A stretch of DNA of 64,000 bases, taken from Rutstroemia sp. NJR-2017a BVV2. Taxonomy: Eukaryota > Ascomycota > Leotiomycetes > Helotiales > Rutstroemiaceae. This document shows positions 22,447 to 35,223 of this stretch, one piece after another. The notes beneath the pieces were generated by a model that saw only the letters and a program-made list of their open reading frames with translations, was not told the DNA's origin and did not search any database. The translations under genes and the position numbers were made by a program. The stretch lies in assembly GCA_002946415.1 (NCBI GenBank), contig NJPS01000013.1, positions 1,612,001-1,676,000 on the forward strand. The letters run 5' to 3'. The first letter of the stretch is position 1. Each line of letters starts with the position of its first letter.

Positions 22447-23564
22447 ATGTTCTCTTCCTCAGTTCGGCGAGCTGCTTTCACAGCACCCTCTACACCTACA
22501 ATCCCCTTTATTTCCAACGCCACGCCCCGGGCGATTACCTCACATGTTCTCAGCTACCGCTGTCACCAGCGACGATTATCTTCATCAAAACCTTCAAGTC
22601 CAGCTGATGGCTCAAAAGGCGTAGCCGAAGGACAGGCCGTTCCTGCGAGCCCTTCGCAAGCACGTTCGAATGGGGAGAAAAAGGCTTCTAGAGCAGGGAG
22701 GAGAAAGGGGAAGGACCCATCGGCAAGCTCTGCAAGCAAAGATGAGGCCATGCACAATCTTCCGAGTGTGCCCAGCACAAGTCATATTGCCCCAGGTCGT
22801 GAGTTATAATTGAGCTCCTAATATTGAGAAGGTGTGCTCTAAGTTAATGCGGCACAGAAATCGCCGCGTCGGCGTTCTTCTCCCTCCATCGGCCAATAGC
22901 TCTCACAATGAACTTCCCCAAAGCCGTAACAGACGAGGCTTTCGCGGCCATCTTCAAACCGCAGACGCGATCGAGTAAACCTCAAGAAGTAATCTCGACC
23001 CTATCCAATACCCTCCAAACGCTCGATTCAGCGACCGGTTCCCTCAAGCAGCTCAACCTCCAAGACCAGTGGAATGACGCAACCGAAGAGCTTCGCGCCA
23101 GTACAGAAATCCAGCATCTCGACGCTGCTCCTGGTACTGACATTCCACAATCTACCATCGTACCTAAGTACGCACCATTTACCCCACCACCCCCTCCGGT
23201 TCCCATGAGCACGGAAGAATCCCTCGCAGCCAGTGCCGAAGCCGCCCAAGAAACTCAACAAGCCCCGCAACAACGCACATACCGCGCCGTCCTAACCATC
23301 AATGAATCCACTCATGCCAACGGCGAAGTAACATATACAGCAGAAAGCTCGCCCCTTGTAGCCGAAGATCCACCCCGAACATTCCTTGAGCGCATGTGGA
23401 TCCGTCAAGAGCGTTATGAAGAGTATCGGGAGCAACGAGCTGAAGATTTGAAGATGTGGGCCATCAGCGTGAAGAGGCAGAGGAAACTCAAGATGAAGAA
23501 GCACAAGTACAAGAAGCTTATGCGACGGACAAGAAATTTGAGACGAAGATTAGACCGTAATTAG
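22447..23564 (+). CDS. COX24: Mitochondrial small-subunit protein mS38 (COX24/AURKAIP1 family)
   Basis: Exons 22447..22798 and 22858..23564 (donor GTGAGT, acceptor CACAG) give 352 residues. The C-terminus carries the family hallmark, a run of Arg/Lys around ISVKRQRKLKMKKHKYKKLM and then RRTRNLRRRL. In yeast Cox24/Mrp40, and in mammalian AURKAIP1, this binds ribosomal RNA in the mitoribosome small subunit. The N-terminus is basic, with Ser and Arg and no acidic residues (MFSSSVRRAAF), as expected of a mitochondrial presequence. A long Ala/Ser/Pro-rich middle is typical of filamentous fungal versions, which are longer than the yeast protein. The ATG at 22908 inside exon 2 would drop the presequence and is less likely. 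Confidence 0.88.
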
Positions 23565-24229
23565 ACTTGTGAAGGGAGGGTTATAAGGGAAGAAAGGAAG
23601 CTGTTTGTATTGTTATGGGACGAGAGATGGATCTATTTCCTTGTCGACTTATGCTACTTGCATTTCGGGGGTTGCGTGTGCATATTAGGGATGTCATGGT
23701 TTTCCTTTTTCCTTGAGTTGAGACTCGCTGCCAGAAGGGTAGAGTACATGGTCTCTCGTGGACTCTAGGCATGCAAGCAATAGCATTACCTTTGTGGAAT
23801 CTTATTGACGGAAAGTTTTCCGATCAGTTTCCTTTTTCCACTCAAGGTATTAGGATTCTCTCATGGAAAGCTTCATATGCATCAAATGTGATATTCACCG
23901 CGACCTATTTAAACGGAACTGTATACAACCAGGCATTTCCTATCTACGTTACGGGGAAAAAACAAACTTCAAGAGCTTCGTGCACTCGCTGTCCTTCGCC
24001 GGAAACGCTCCCCCAAGTGCAGTTATGGATCGCAAACCATGCCGTTCGGAAACTCGAAAAATGCCACCAACGCTAGCCTCTATTGTAGATGTTTCACATG
24101 CAATCGCCATAATAAGAAAAAAGCAAAACACCGATTTATTCCACAAGTCTATTGCTTCATAGCATCATCTTATCAACTATCCTCTATCGGTCCAGGAACT
24201 CGCTGTTTCAAAGTCCATTTCCCGTACAT
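23565..24229. other. Short intergenic region between convergent genes
   Basis: This is the shared 3' flank of the COX24 gene (+) and the myosin gene (-). Only short overlapping frames occur, and nothing is recognised. Confidence 0.55.
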
Positions 24230-27200
24230 TTACCAATCATCTTCATCTTCTTTTCGACCTTGCATAGCACTCTGTCTAGCCCGTAGCGCTTCCGCTAGGC
24301 CACCAGCCAAACTGGGGGTTGGAGTGCTTCGACCACTGTCGGTGCCACTGCCGGCGCTATTCATACTCATTCCAGAATCGCGAGGTGCCGGTGGGGGCGC
24401 GGGTTTGCGACCAGCTACAGGCCGTTTTGCTGGTGGTGCCGGCGCTGGAGGCTTGGAGCGGACTGCTGCACCATTCCCATTTACTTTTGGTGCACCTGGC
24501 GGCGGTGGAGGTGGCATGGGGCGGGAAGCGGCTGGCGGGGGTGGCGGAGGTGCCTCCTCTTGTAGGTAGGCGGTAGGAGCCCATCCTTGTCCTCGAGAGT
24601 TCTTGGTAAGCCACCAACCTGTCTTTCGTTAGCTATTCGTATTTTACTTAAACATGAAACCAAACCAACCATTCGTCTCTTTTTGAACAACAGTCACAAT
24701 TTCGTCCTTCTTCAGAGAGAACTCGTTTGCACTTTGGCCGGCGAAATCGTAAAGTACCCGATATTGAGGTTCTCGTGATGCGGGAGGAGCAGCTGGAGGA
24801 GCGGGAGGGGGAGGTGGTGGCACTGCTCGAGCAGATTGTGTCGATTGTGTCGATGGGTTCCGCGTGTGTGTTGGAATGGAGGCCGCAATAGGGTTGGGCG
24901 GCACATTCCTAGTCTGTGTAGCGGAAACCCCAGGTGCAAACGAGCTCGAAACTGGCTTGGTGTTTCTAGGTGTAGTCGAAACTTTGGACGGCCGTCCACC
25001 TGGTCCTCCTGGCTTGATAAGACGACCTTTGGTGAATGGTTTTGCTGGAACAGGTTTGGCTTTCGGCATTGGTTTTGATCGTGAATTCGGTGGTTCGCCA
25101 GGTGTTGTGTGGATGGTACCGCTCTTATAGAAATCCTGAGGATGGGGTGCGGTTGCGTCCCTGTCCTTCAATACCTTAACATACTGCATTTTACCAGGCT
25201 TTTTAGCATATTCAATTGATTCTGCTATTTTAAGGTTAAATCCTCCCCCAGGCATAGCAATTTGCATGTGGGTAAAAAGCTCCGTTTTGAATACACAGGT
25301 TAGCAAGGGATCTGCTTCCTGTGGAGAACCAACTCCCAAGGAGAACCAGTCATCGCGACAGGTCGACGTGCCAACGAACTTGATCGCACCCAGGGGAATA
25401 GCTTTCTCCACAGCGATTTGTGCCTGTTTCTGAACGAGTTGCTGGCTGACGATGTAGAACTTCGCGCGGGTCATAACAAACGTGCGGGGGCTCAATTTAC
25501 TGGACCGACCGAACTTCGTCTCTAGAACCTCACCGCGACATGAAAATAGAACCACCTCACTTGCTGGCAAGTCAATAGCAGTACGGATACGCGAACCAGG
25601 TCCCGTGGCAGCTGCGATACCCAGATAATCACCCATGAAACGCCTTGAGCCAAGAAGACTGTATCTGCGTCTTTCCTTGCGTCCTTGGAGAATTTCATGC
25701 CCCTTCTCTCGCAGCGCTAAGAATTCTTTGCCAACTCTCTTCTTGCGGAACATCTTTTGAATACGAGTAGCTGCCTCGATACGGATCCGTAAGAATGCTC
25801 TCCATACACGCTGAATTCGAATGGCCATATTGTGCCAATATCTATCTCGCATATGTTCTAACGCGAACAGAGTTTCCGGGGCCTTAATGAAGGCTTTCGT
25901 CACACCCATCTGATACTCTTCAGCTGGGATGCTAGTGTCTTTCAGAATTTGCTTTGCTCCAGATTTAGCATCTCCAGTCCAAGTATAGTCACCGGCGTAT
26001 GACGTTTGAGGGGAAAGAAGATAGAAACGTTCGACGAACTTATCGAAAGTTTGACGGTACGCGAAGCCTGCGCGACGAATACGGACGTTCTCTTGCAAAC
26101 CTAGATACTTTACTTGATGGAGAACGTTAGAATTGTTGTACTCGGTTGGAGACTTGTTCTCGTTGGGCTTGATTGTACGAATGTAAGATGGCGTTGCCTT
26201 CATCAATGTTGCAACAAGGTCATTGGCAGATCCCTTGATCTTGTCACCAGCCGAGGGAGGCTGTTTGCGGTTATCCTGGTCGACTTGATGTGGGAAAAGT
26301 GTGTGGATGAACCGGTTCTTACTTTGGCCAAATAGATTCAGGAGACCTTTAAGAAGTTGATCTTTATTCTTGTCTGTTATTCCTTCAACAGTGTAGCTCA
26401 CGTCACCAGCATAATGCTTGATGATAAAGTTGCCTTGTCTAGGCGTAAGATGAGGATTCGACATACCACCAATGGCTTGCATGAAGGTACGGTCACACGC
26501 GGCAGGATCGGCATGAGCAGTCTTCGTTGCATCTTTCATGGCAGAGAAAACACCAGGCGGTCTAGTAGCTTCAATGAGATCGCACACAATCTTGTTGTCG
26601 AAGTATTTAATGGGCGTCCATGTAATCTGCTCGCGCGCATATTCCTCTTGTTCCGTTTTTAACGTAAGCTGAATGAAAATCTGTTGCAACTTCTCGTTGA
26701 CATAGTTAATGCACAATTGCTCGAAGCTGTTCTTTTCGAAAATTTCAAATCCATATATATCGAGAATGCCTATCGAATTTGATGTAGCGCTTCTGGCTGT
26801 AAGTGACTTGTTCACACGCTCAACAATCCAGTCAAAGAGATTGTTGTAGATGGCCTTGGCCAAGGCATCTCTCGTTGCTATAGCTTGAGGAACGTTTGCT
26901 GGCGATTCGATCACTTCTCCATTTCGAGGGGTCAGGATTCTGATAGTAATGGCTTGGATGACATGGGCAGCATCGACATCTAGTAGATATGCCAAGAAGT
27001 CAACCACCGACTGGTCAGCCACAGCGGCATACCCGTCTTTGTCTTCCTGAAATTGGATGTTTCCTGTCCATAAGATTGCAGCTAGCATACGGAAGATCTC
27101 ATCCTGCTCAGGTTGTGATAATCCGATGATCTTCATAGCGTTCAGGGTATCCTGGTACTCTGCGAGGTCGTCGATTCCATCCACATCAAAGCATTCTGCC

Positions 27201-28252
27201 TTGCTCGTGTATGCATATTGTGTTGGCTGCTGTATTCCGTAACTTTCTCGGTACGCTTGCGATGCGCCTTTGGTAAACTGATAGAAAATGTGGAAGTTTC
27301 GCTCATTCTTGATTTGGGTAACTACTCGAGTCTTCTCAAGCAGATAATTCGTAATGTCGGCACCCACGGGCTCTCCTTGAGCATTAAATTGTAACTGAAG
27401 GTATTTACCGAATCGTGAGGAGTTGTTGTTTCGCAATGTTTTCGCATTACCGAAAGATTCTAGTAACGGGTTCGTCGCAAGTACCATGTCCTTGATTTCT
27501 TGAATCGAGGAATTGGTCCCTGCAGATACACTTGCAATGTACTGCATGATTCGTTTTGCAGCCTCCGTCTTTCCTGCGCCAGACTCCCCTGAAATAATAA
27601 CACATTGGTTGTCTTTATAGGCGTTCATATTGTAGTAGGCAGATTCAGCGACAGCAAATACGTGCGGTGGCATCTAGAAGTACGTGTTAGATCTTCCGCT
27701 GTTTTGTAAGGGGTTCGGATTCACTGACTTCCAGGCGATTCTTCCCCTTATAACTATCCAAAACCTCCTCTGTATAGATTCCCACTGCAAAGTGTTAGAG
27801 AGCACTTCATCCATGGCATTCTGAAAACCTACAGTCTCGGAACGGGTTGACAGACACGAGCACATGTCCAATATATGTCTACGCGCATAGGCTGTCAGTC
27901 CTCTCCGCTTCGAGCGCTACACCAGCAATTGCTTATTCCTGGTTGCAGAGCAGGGGAACATACATAAATCTCTGCATTCTCAAATCGCTTCTTCAAGTTT
28001 TCGTTGATTGCTTCATTGGTAACTTTGCTGATCAGAGTAAGATCTGATACGCCCACTTCTTTCTTTTTGGTTGTATCGAATTGCGCCTTCTTGATATTTG
28101 GTTTTCCACCCGACGCTGCCGCATCCTGTGCCTTCGCGGCATTCTTATCTCCCTTCGGACGACGGCTGATACCCTACGAGAAGGAGGAAAGGCGATAGTT
28201 AGCGATCTCCTCCTGCGAAAGTTTGTACCGCTGGTTATCAGTTACTCACCAT
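24230..28252 (-). CDS. MYO1: Class I myosin (long-tailed, Myo5/MyoA type)
   Basis: Six exons on the minus strand (28252..28250, 28173..27964, 27878..27833, 27784..27729, 27673..24670, 24618..24230) give 1235 residues. Exon 1 codes only the start Met. The motor has the P-loop GESGAGKT at residues 134-141, switch segments and the actin-binding region. Two IQ motifs ([10 protein letters not shown] and ATRIQKMF) bind light chains. The TH1 membrane-binding tail follows, then a Pro-rich TH2, an SH3 domain ([17 protein letters not shown]) interrupted by the last intron, and a C-terminal acidic EDEDDW for Arp2/3 activation. It drives actin patch assembly and endocytosis at hyphal tips. The TEDS position is Glu (codon 26915-26917), where yeast and Aspergillus have a PAK-phosphorylated Ser. 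Full length and intact. Confidence 0.97.
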
Positions 28253-29709
28253 CTTGAAGTTGAGTCCCTGCCTATCAACCTTCTAAGGCCGTAAAGTTAG
28301 GCGCTGACGATAGCGAGAAAACGGAACGGCGTCTAGAACGAAGCAATAGAGAAAGGCTTCATGCAAGAATTTCTTGTCAAAAGATTGAGTTCATGCATCT
28401 AACCCTTCCAAACCTGGATGTGGATTTACTGTCAAGTGTCAATAAGTATTCCTTAGAAATTGTCACTGCTTTGGAGATGATCGGCTTCGCTTCGAAACGC
28501 CTCACCAATAGCGGGCGCTAAGCATCGGAACGGTGAAACTCACAGGCCTAATGACTGCTCAGCCTTGTGTACACGCAACGCTTTTTGATTTCTCAGTCAT
28601 GGTCATGCCTTTGCCACTCTATGCAAGTAATACGATTGAGGATATTCCTTCCTTCTTCTTTCATGACTGGCTTCTGTTCAGGTTAGGGATGAATATATTT
28701 GTTATCGACGACTTTTCCTACTGCCACAATGAGAGAGGAGATATACATAGCATAAAGAAGAGAAGGAGATGGCAATATGCATGCTGTAAGATTGGAGCGT
28801 ATGATAAACGATATCATTAGGGGTCACCTAGAGTTGGTCTATTATACGAAGTATTGTCGGTGGAAGGGGACGGCTGGGACAGCGAGGACAGCCAGAGTGG
28901 CAGATGCCCGTGGGTCCATTCTAACACTGATCTTAAAGTGAACAGATAGCATAGTACTTTTCACGCAAACAAAAGAATAGCTCCTTGGGCATGATTCCAG
29001 CTATGGCCAAGATATTGATCCTGCAGCAGCCTCTCACCCAAGCACACAGCCCTGTCCAACCTCGACCGCAGTGTCAAGCCCAGTCTAACCTACTTATCCC
29101 ATCATCCAATTATCTATTCATCAATCTTTTGTTCCTCGCTGGTGCCCCATCTCCACTACAGGCGATACCGCCCAAGCTACAACCTTACACCACGCTTCGT
29201 TCCGCCTCCTACAACCTCACCTGGTCCCGTCTCCTTCCATCTCCTACAACCACATATCATCCCACCAGAATCCCATCTAAGTCGTTCCATCCTATCCTAA
29301 CTCGTCTCTCCTTATCCAATCACCTCACATCAGTTCAAATCAAATCAACAACTAGAACAAATAATATTACGTCCGAATGAACCTCGCTTCAGTCTGACAC
29401 TACTGACACAGGATATGTATATACATACAATAAAAAAGAACTATATACAATAACTACTTCCATGCGGCCCATGCCATTCACCTCCAGCGAATCAAAATCT
29501 TCCTTTTTTCGGTGGTGCTTCGGATGCGTTACGAGTCGTTTGATCGCCGGACGGGGACTGGGGTATGAAGAAGGAAAGGAAGATATTATCGTTCCCAATT
29601 TGATTAGCCGGGACGAGCACATCTCTTTCATTCATACCCGTAGCGCCATCTCCCGAAGACCCCTCATATCTTCCTCAATAAACAATCTCCGCTCACTCCT
29701 ACAACCTCT
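28253..29709. other. Intergenic region upstream of myosin gene
   Basis: Promoter of the myosin gene (leader next to 28252) and 3' flank of the surface protein gene ending at 29710. C/T-rich on the + strand around 29000-29400. No gene supported. Confidence 0.5.
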
Positions 29710-30884
29710 TCAAGCAGCCAACTCCATTGGCTCCCCGTGCCTCGTCTCTTTTTTGTCCCCCATCCCCCTCTCGCCATACAACTCACCCGCCGGCTGATCC
29801 GCTCCTAGCTCGCTCCTCAGCCTCTCCTCAAGTACACCTTTCCTATCCGGATCGAACTTCCCCTGCTCCCTCATCATCATCATCTGGCTGCTAGAGCCCT
29901 GTTCCCCATCCACGCCTGATCCTAAACCTGCATTTATCCCACGTTTCCGCTTCCGAATAAACCAAATCGCCACCACCGCCACCACCGCGATCACGACAGC
30001 GGGCACTACCAGACCAATCGCAATCTTCGCGCCCGTCGACAGTGTGGGTGCAGAGGTCGTCTTCGGAAGCGTCGTGGTTGTATTCGTGGTCGCGGTTTGG
30101 GCCGGGAGGCCGGCGCTTAAGGATGTGCTGATTGTTGTAGAAGTAGACGAGGTTGCAGTAGCCGCTTCGGCGAAGGCTTTCAGATCGGATTCTTGCCACA
30201 TGATGGGAATACCGTCGCCGTAGATGTGGTAAGGGTCACCGGAGGCGGTAGTGATGAGCGGGGGGCTAGCGCTTGTGCTGGTCCATTGGTTGTTTGCATC
30301 GAGTTGCGGGTTGATATAGGTGAGTTTAGAGGTAATAGATGCGAATGTTGAGACGCAGGCGTGGCCGTCGCTGGCGTAGCTGAACTTTCTGTGCTGTGGT
30401 TTAGTCATGTGGCGGTTTTGTGTCATATAATAGGGCTGCTACTTACGATGGACAGCAAAGAGCGACTGTGGTGTCGCTTCCGATTGCGAGAATCGTATCT
30501 AATCGTCCCCAACTACTCGTGAACGTCGTAGCCGTGGCATAACCCTCGGGGCATACTCCGGGACTATCTGTGTCATCGTGAGTGAAGCCTCTTCACCGCT
30601 CAGGAACGGCTGCACTCACAATAGTACATGTACCAGGCACTTTGTCCAATGCCGTATTCTGTCGTGCTACTAGGATAACATGATGGATCGATATAACTAT
30701 CGACGTTATGACCAAAGTACATAACCGTCCCGAAGGTATATGTCGAAATACATGAAGTCGGCGGTTTGTAAGTCGTTAGTAGTGGACCGCGATTGAATGC
30801 CGATATAACATTTTGATCTGAAATGAGTGCTATCGATGTAGTGGATGACGACGATGAGGATGAGGATGAGGATGATGATGACAT
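29710..30884 (-). CDS. Single-pass Ser/Thr-rich surface protein
   Basis: Exons 30884..30620, 30567..30447 and 30388..29710 give 354 residues. The ectodomain has paired cysteines (SCISTY, SCYPSS, SPGVCPEGY, ALCCPSK) and a Thr/Ser-rich stalk. A typical fungal LSTGAKIAIGLVVPAV segment then leads into a transmembrane helix (VIAVVAVVAIWFI), the basic stop RKRKRG and an acidic cytoplasmic tail. This layout belongs to a common, poorly characterised ascomycete family of cell-wall or sensor-like membrane proteins. From this ATG the N-terminus is a poly-Ser run with no signal peptide. An upstream exon with a signal sequence may be missing, or the protein may use its membrane helix for targeting. Splice phases agree at all junctions. 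Function unknown. Confidence 0.75.
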
Positions 30885-31440
30885 ATTTTACGCTGGCTAT
30901 AGTACAGCCAAAACGGAAAAATGAAACTTAAGAACAAACGAATGTATGTAGCTATGAATTTGTGTATGTATTGTACACCAAGGTAAAGAATAACAAATAT
31001 TTTCTCAACGACAGTGTAGATCGGAAAGGATGAGAAATGCGAGTTTGATAGGAGGCACATCTTTAAGCTCAGGATCAACGCAAAAGGCTGCGCCTCATCG
31101 TGTATGTCAAGATTGTCAGAAGGATTAATCGAGCAGAATGCTGTGATTGGGTAAATGCGTAGCACCAAGACGGTTTCCGTTCCTCGGCCACATGGTTTAC
31201 GTGAAATCCATCGCGCGTAGTGCTGATTCTGGATCCACGTATCACATATTCTCCGCAACTGGGGTCTGAAAGAAATAGAAAAGTTCCGGGTTGTGGATTC
31301 AGCTGTGATTGAGACTAAATCAAGCAAGCGCTTACTGATACTGTAATTCGACTTCTTCCACCTTTTTCACACTTATAAAGTCAGTAATCTTGGAGCCATC
31401 TTGGCGATGAAATGCAGAATTGTCACTTAATAATACAAGT
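30885..31440. other. Short intergenic region between two minus-strand genes
   Basis: It would hold the promoter of the surface protein gene. A 165-codon frame over it (30830-31327, minus) overlaps the start of that gene in another frame and shows no family features. Nothing else seen. Confidence 0.5.
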
Positions 31441-32843
31441 CTATATTTTCACCAGATGCTTCTGTAAAAGCTCTTTGACCTTCTCCACGGGTAATCCATC
31501 GAGCTTGTAACCCTTATAGCCCGTTCGACCGGCCCTGGCACCAAGGATGGAGTTGAGGATTGCCTCTTCAGTGGCCTCACTAGCGGCGCGAAATAATGTT
31601 TCGATACTCTCATTCTTGATGATTTTGATATCATTGGTTTCCATGGTCGCGATGCCGTCCACTTGGGGTGCCTTGACGATTTCATCTGTCTTATTTGCCG
31701 TCGATAAACAGAGGACGATATCTCCGGAATGGTTGCGTCCAACACCATGGCCTCCCACTTGCCCAAGTCCTACTGCACAGTGCCGTGCGACACGGACAAG
31801 TTGATGGGGTAAAAGTGGGGCATCGGTTCTATGGTTCGGTCAGCCTGGACTCCATCTACTACACGATGGGAGCATACATCAATATTATAACGATGCTTCC
31901 TTCCCCAACTTTTCCACCCTTTTCTGCTTCCTTTTCCTTCTCGGCCAACTCTTTCTGTTCCTTTAGCAGCAACTTTCCCACGGGCACCCCGCCAATCTGA
32001 AGATCCCTCATATGACCATAATTACTCTGGCACAGCACGCCAACTGTATAGCCCTCAAAGACTCTCGAACTAGTACCAGTTCCACCAGGAAACATATGAC
32101 ATGTCATGCCGGCACCGCCGCCATATTGGCCTTCTTGCACCGCCTGCTGCGTAAACGCATTTTCAAATGCTACAGCAGCTTCAGCTGGTGTGAGTGCAGA
32201 TTGGTAAACGTCATTGAGAAGCCAGTCGGCGGTTTCGCCTACGACAGGTGTGCCGTAGTTATGAGAAAGCTCGTTGAGACTGACGTTCTTTTCCTGGGCG
32301 CGTTTCAGAATCCAAGTCCAGACGGATTGGAATACAGTGCCCAAGGAAAGAGAATTGGTTAGGGCGATAGGCTAGGATGCTTTAGTGACTTGTTGCTCTT
32401 CGCATTCATGTGGATAGAATATTGCGTCGGGTGAGCTACCGCGATATGTCAAGATGCTGGGCAAGAGTATTATGAGATATCATACAGTGTTTGTGAAACC
32501 CCAATCTTTGATCTGATAGGAACCAGTGACTTCTCCGTTTCCATTCAAAGTATGCATTCCAGCATAACATGGAACGGTGATCGAATCCGGATGTCGGGGG
32601 AAGATAACAGTGAGTCCCTTTCGCGCATCATCGCCATCTTCCCCAACAGTGTTTTGCCCAACATGAACGCCTGTATGACTCCGGAAAAAAACTATCGTCA
32701 GTAACGGTTCTTTTGTTTGAAAGAAGGACAGCTCGCACGATTGACCACTAACCTGGAACATCGAGAATAGAATTCTTGGGACCCGCCGCCAGCTGTCCTG
32801 GGCTATACCCAAGATCTTTGATGGTGATACGAGATTTCGACAT
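31441..32843 (-). CDS. DmpA-type L-aminopeptidase/D-esterase (peptidase family S58)
   Basis: Exons 32843..32753, 32670..32486, 32371..31878 and 31828..31441 give 385 residues. These enzymes cleave themselves into two chains. The new N-terminal Ser of the second chain is the nucleophile, acting on N-terminal residues of short peptides and amides. Key segments are DVPGVHVGQNTVGE, YAGMHTLNGNGE, GGGAGMTCH, VGVLCQSNYG, the predicted self-cleavage site GEG|SIVIILITDAPLL (Ser 251, close to Ser 250 of bacterial DmpA) and HSGDIVLCLSTAN. Each splice site was picked because it restores one of these motifs. No signal peptide, so probably cytosolic. The gene is intact. The natural substrate in fungi is not known. 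Confidence 0.92.
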
Positions 32844-35223
32844 GCTTGGGTGGTTTTGCTTGGAGTTGTTGGAGAGACTTAGAAGCGTGAATGATATATT
32901 TAGCTGGGCATGAGGGGTAGCTGCCGCCTTATATCATAGAGAAGTGGGGTACAGTACGTTCGACCCATGTTTCATTCGGTGACTCACGCTCGATGGGTAA
33001 ATGTTGATTTCCGATAAGCTTGTTATGTATGAGTGATTATGACGAATTTCGAATCATTCCTGCAATAATTGGTGTTGAATACGTGGAATACCACAGAAAC
33101 TGCAGAACGACAAATGTTGAGAGTGAACCACAGAAGATTGGCGGCATACAGCGTGCTGTCGCACAATTTGTCACGGGCTGCAGCATATGGCGAAAGAGCA
33201 CAATGACAAATAACTCGGACGTCGAGAAGTGTGCGAGTAATACGAAAGCCTGGATTTAGATTTAGATCCTTTTGTCGCCCCAGCTTTGCGTGCCCGCCAA
33301 CCTATTCTCCTTCCCTAAAATGTCCTCCTCTGACTTCCAACTCCAACGACCTAGACGGCATTATTGCATATCCCCCGCGCTAAACCAATATCTTAGTAAT
33401 AATTTGTCCTTCACGGCGCTGGACGGAGCCAAAGATTGTTGGGGATTGAAGTAGCCAATGCTGTGAGTATAGCTCACACTTGTGGAAGTGACGCTCTGCC
33501 AAAGGACCCCCAACAGGATGTGTCTAAGAACCTGTCTAAATCCTCCACACGAGCCTCTCAGGACTGCGAGGCAGGAAAAACATTGTGGCTCAAATTTCCA
33601 TCCCGATTTGCAGGGAGAGACACTTTGGGCTACTTATTTCTCAACCATAAGGATGAGAAACTGAAATGGAGTGCCGCAACTTTGATCAGGGGAGGTGACT
33701 TATTGTCGTGGGATGCGAGATTACTCGGTCCTCAGCTAGCCCTGCACAGATGTTCCGGCCAATGTAGCAAGTACACCTACAACTCCTGCAAATAGCGTCT
33801 TCCACAGGGCAAGGAAATCTCCTCACACTATGTGTATCCCATCATACTTCCTTCTAGGCACTGTCTGGCACTACAGCGACGAGCATCATCGTTCCTTGTA
33901 TACGGAAACGGGGTCGTCCCGGGTCGCTACGATGAAGTATTGTATACTTCTGGCTGACCAAGTAAGCACGGGTACCTGCATTTGTACATGCTTGCAGACA
34001 AAGTGTCAATACCTCATTTTTACCCTGCCCGCATCTAATGTCATCATAATACAGATCTTATCCGTATAAGATTCCTTTTCTTCTTCCACAAAAAAGAGAA
34101 CAAAGAAAAGAAAGGATGAAAAAATGGACGAGGGATATCTTGACCCTTGAGAGTATAGATAGTGCAGAATCTAGTCATAAGTCTAGCTTCAGATACTGCA
34201 TGATACGACGCAGGACCACAGGAAGTCCGGATTGGATGTTCCCGGGTTAAGATCTTACCGAGATTGTTGCCATCCCTCCAAATATACATGCATATCCGGG
34301 AAAGGAAACCGTATTGAGTCCAGATCAATAGATCGACTGATCATATCTGGAGCCTGTGTCAAATATCCCTCACTTCCTCTAGTTTCACTTAGCCGACCTA
34401 TTCCTGTTATTACTTACGTATATCTGCGGGAACTTCTTTCGCAACAATCAACTATTCACATGACGTCGACCCCTGGGGGATCGACAACCCCGCCATCAGT
34501 TGCCCCCCAGTGGATCTGCAGTATCCTACAGTACCAACTCAGTTCCTCCTTCCACCGCATTCATAATCCATATCACTTGCAAATGGCAACTTACTCGTAT
34601 TTCACGGAGCTAACTTAGGGTTTGCCCAATCTTATTCGATTCTCGCCTTTGTACAGTGGTCTGAACTTCCAAAACCAGACTTTACTCATAGCGTGGGGGT
34701 AACACTCACCTAGTGTGGGGAGACAACTTACACCAAGAATCCCTGCCATTACCTACTTGCATAATGTGCTTCCCCCCTCCCGCTCTTGCTCGTGTGCTTC
34801 GGTGTTGGAGTCTCAACATAGGGTAGTGGCGCAGAGAATGTTGCGAACACACCCAGAAAGCAACGCCTTGGCTTGTGTCTTATGTCATATATGGACACTT
34901 CTTAACCGCTACCGTGGAGTGCGGCTCCGATCGCGGGAATAGAAGTCCGAATGCTTCATGTATGGTTGGTTGCAATTGACCGTCCGGAAATAGAGGTTTG
35001 TCTGTTTGTTGGGCGTTTGCAATTACCTTTTAGTTTGCTGCGTGAGCTCAGTTATTTATTAACCCCTCTGACCGCGTAGGACCATCACCATCTTTGTCAT
35101 CTTGACAAACAGAATCGCAAATACAAGGTCGTTGTCCTCCTTTCACTCAACCTTCGTTTCCTATCTGACAATTCAACACGCCCGATTTTCACGGTTCCAA
35201 AAACGGGCATTCGAAAGAACAAG
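32844..35223. other. Divergent intergenic region between peptidase and aldolase genes
   Basis: About 2.4 kb without a supportable gene. Several frames of 60-130 codons exist (for example plus 33436-33795) but lack family features. It should contain the divergent promoters of both neighbours; no specific operator is identified. Confidence 0.45.

Noticed and set aside
32480..32812. Alternative longer second exon of the DmpA gene
   Set aside because: It reads through intron sequence; only the acceptor before GCGTTCATG restores the DVPGVHVG motif.
33436..33795. 119-codon plus-strand frame between the peptidase and aldolase genes
   Set aside because: No domain or motif, start codon not ATG, and no conserved splice context.
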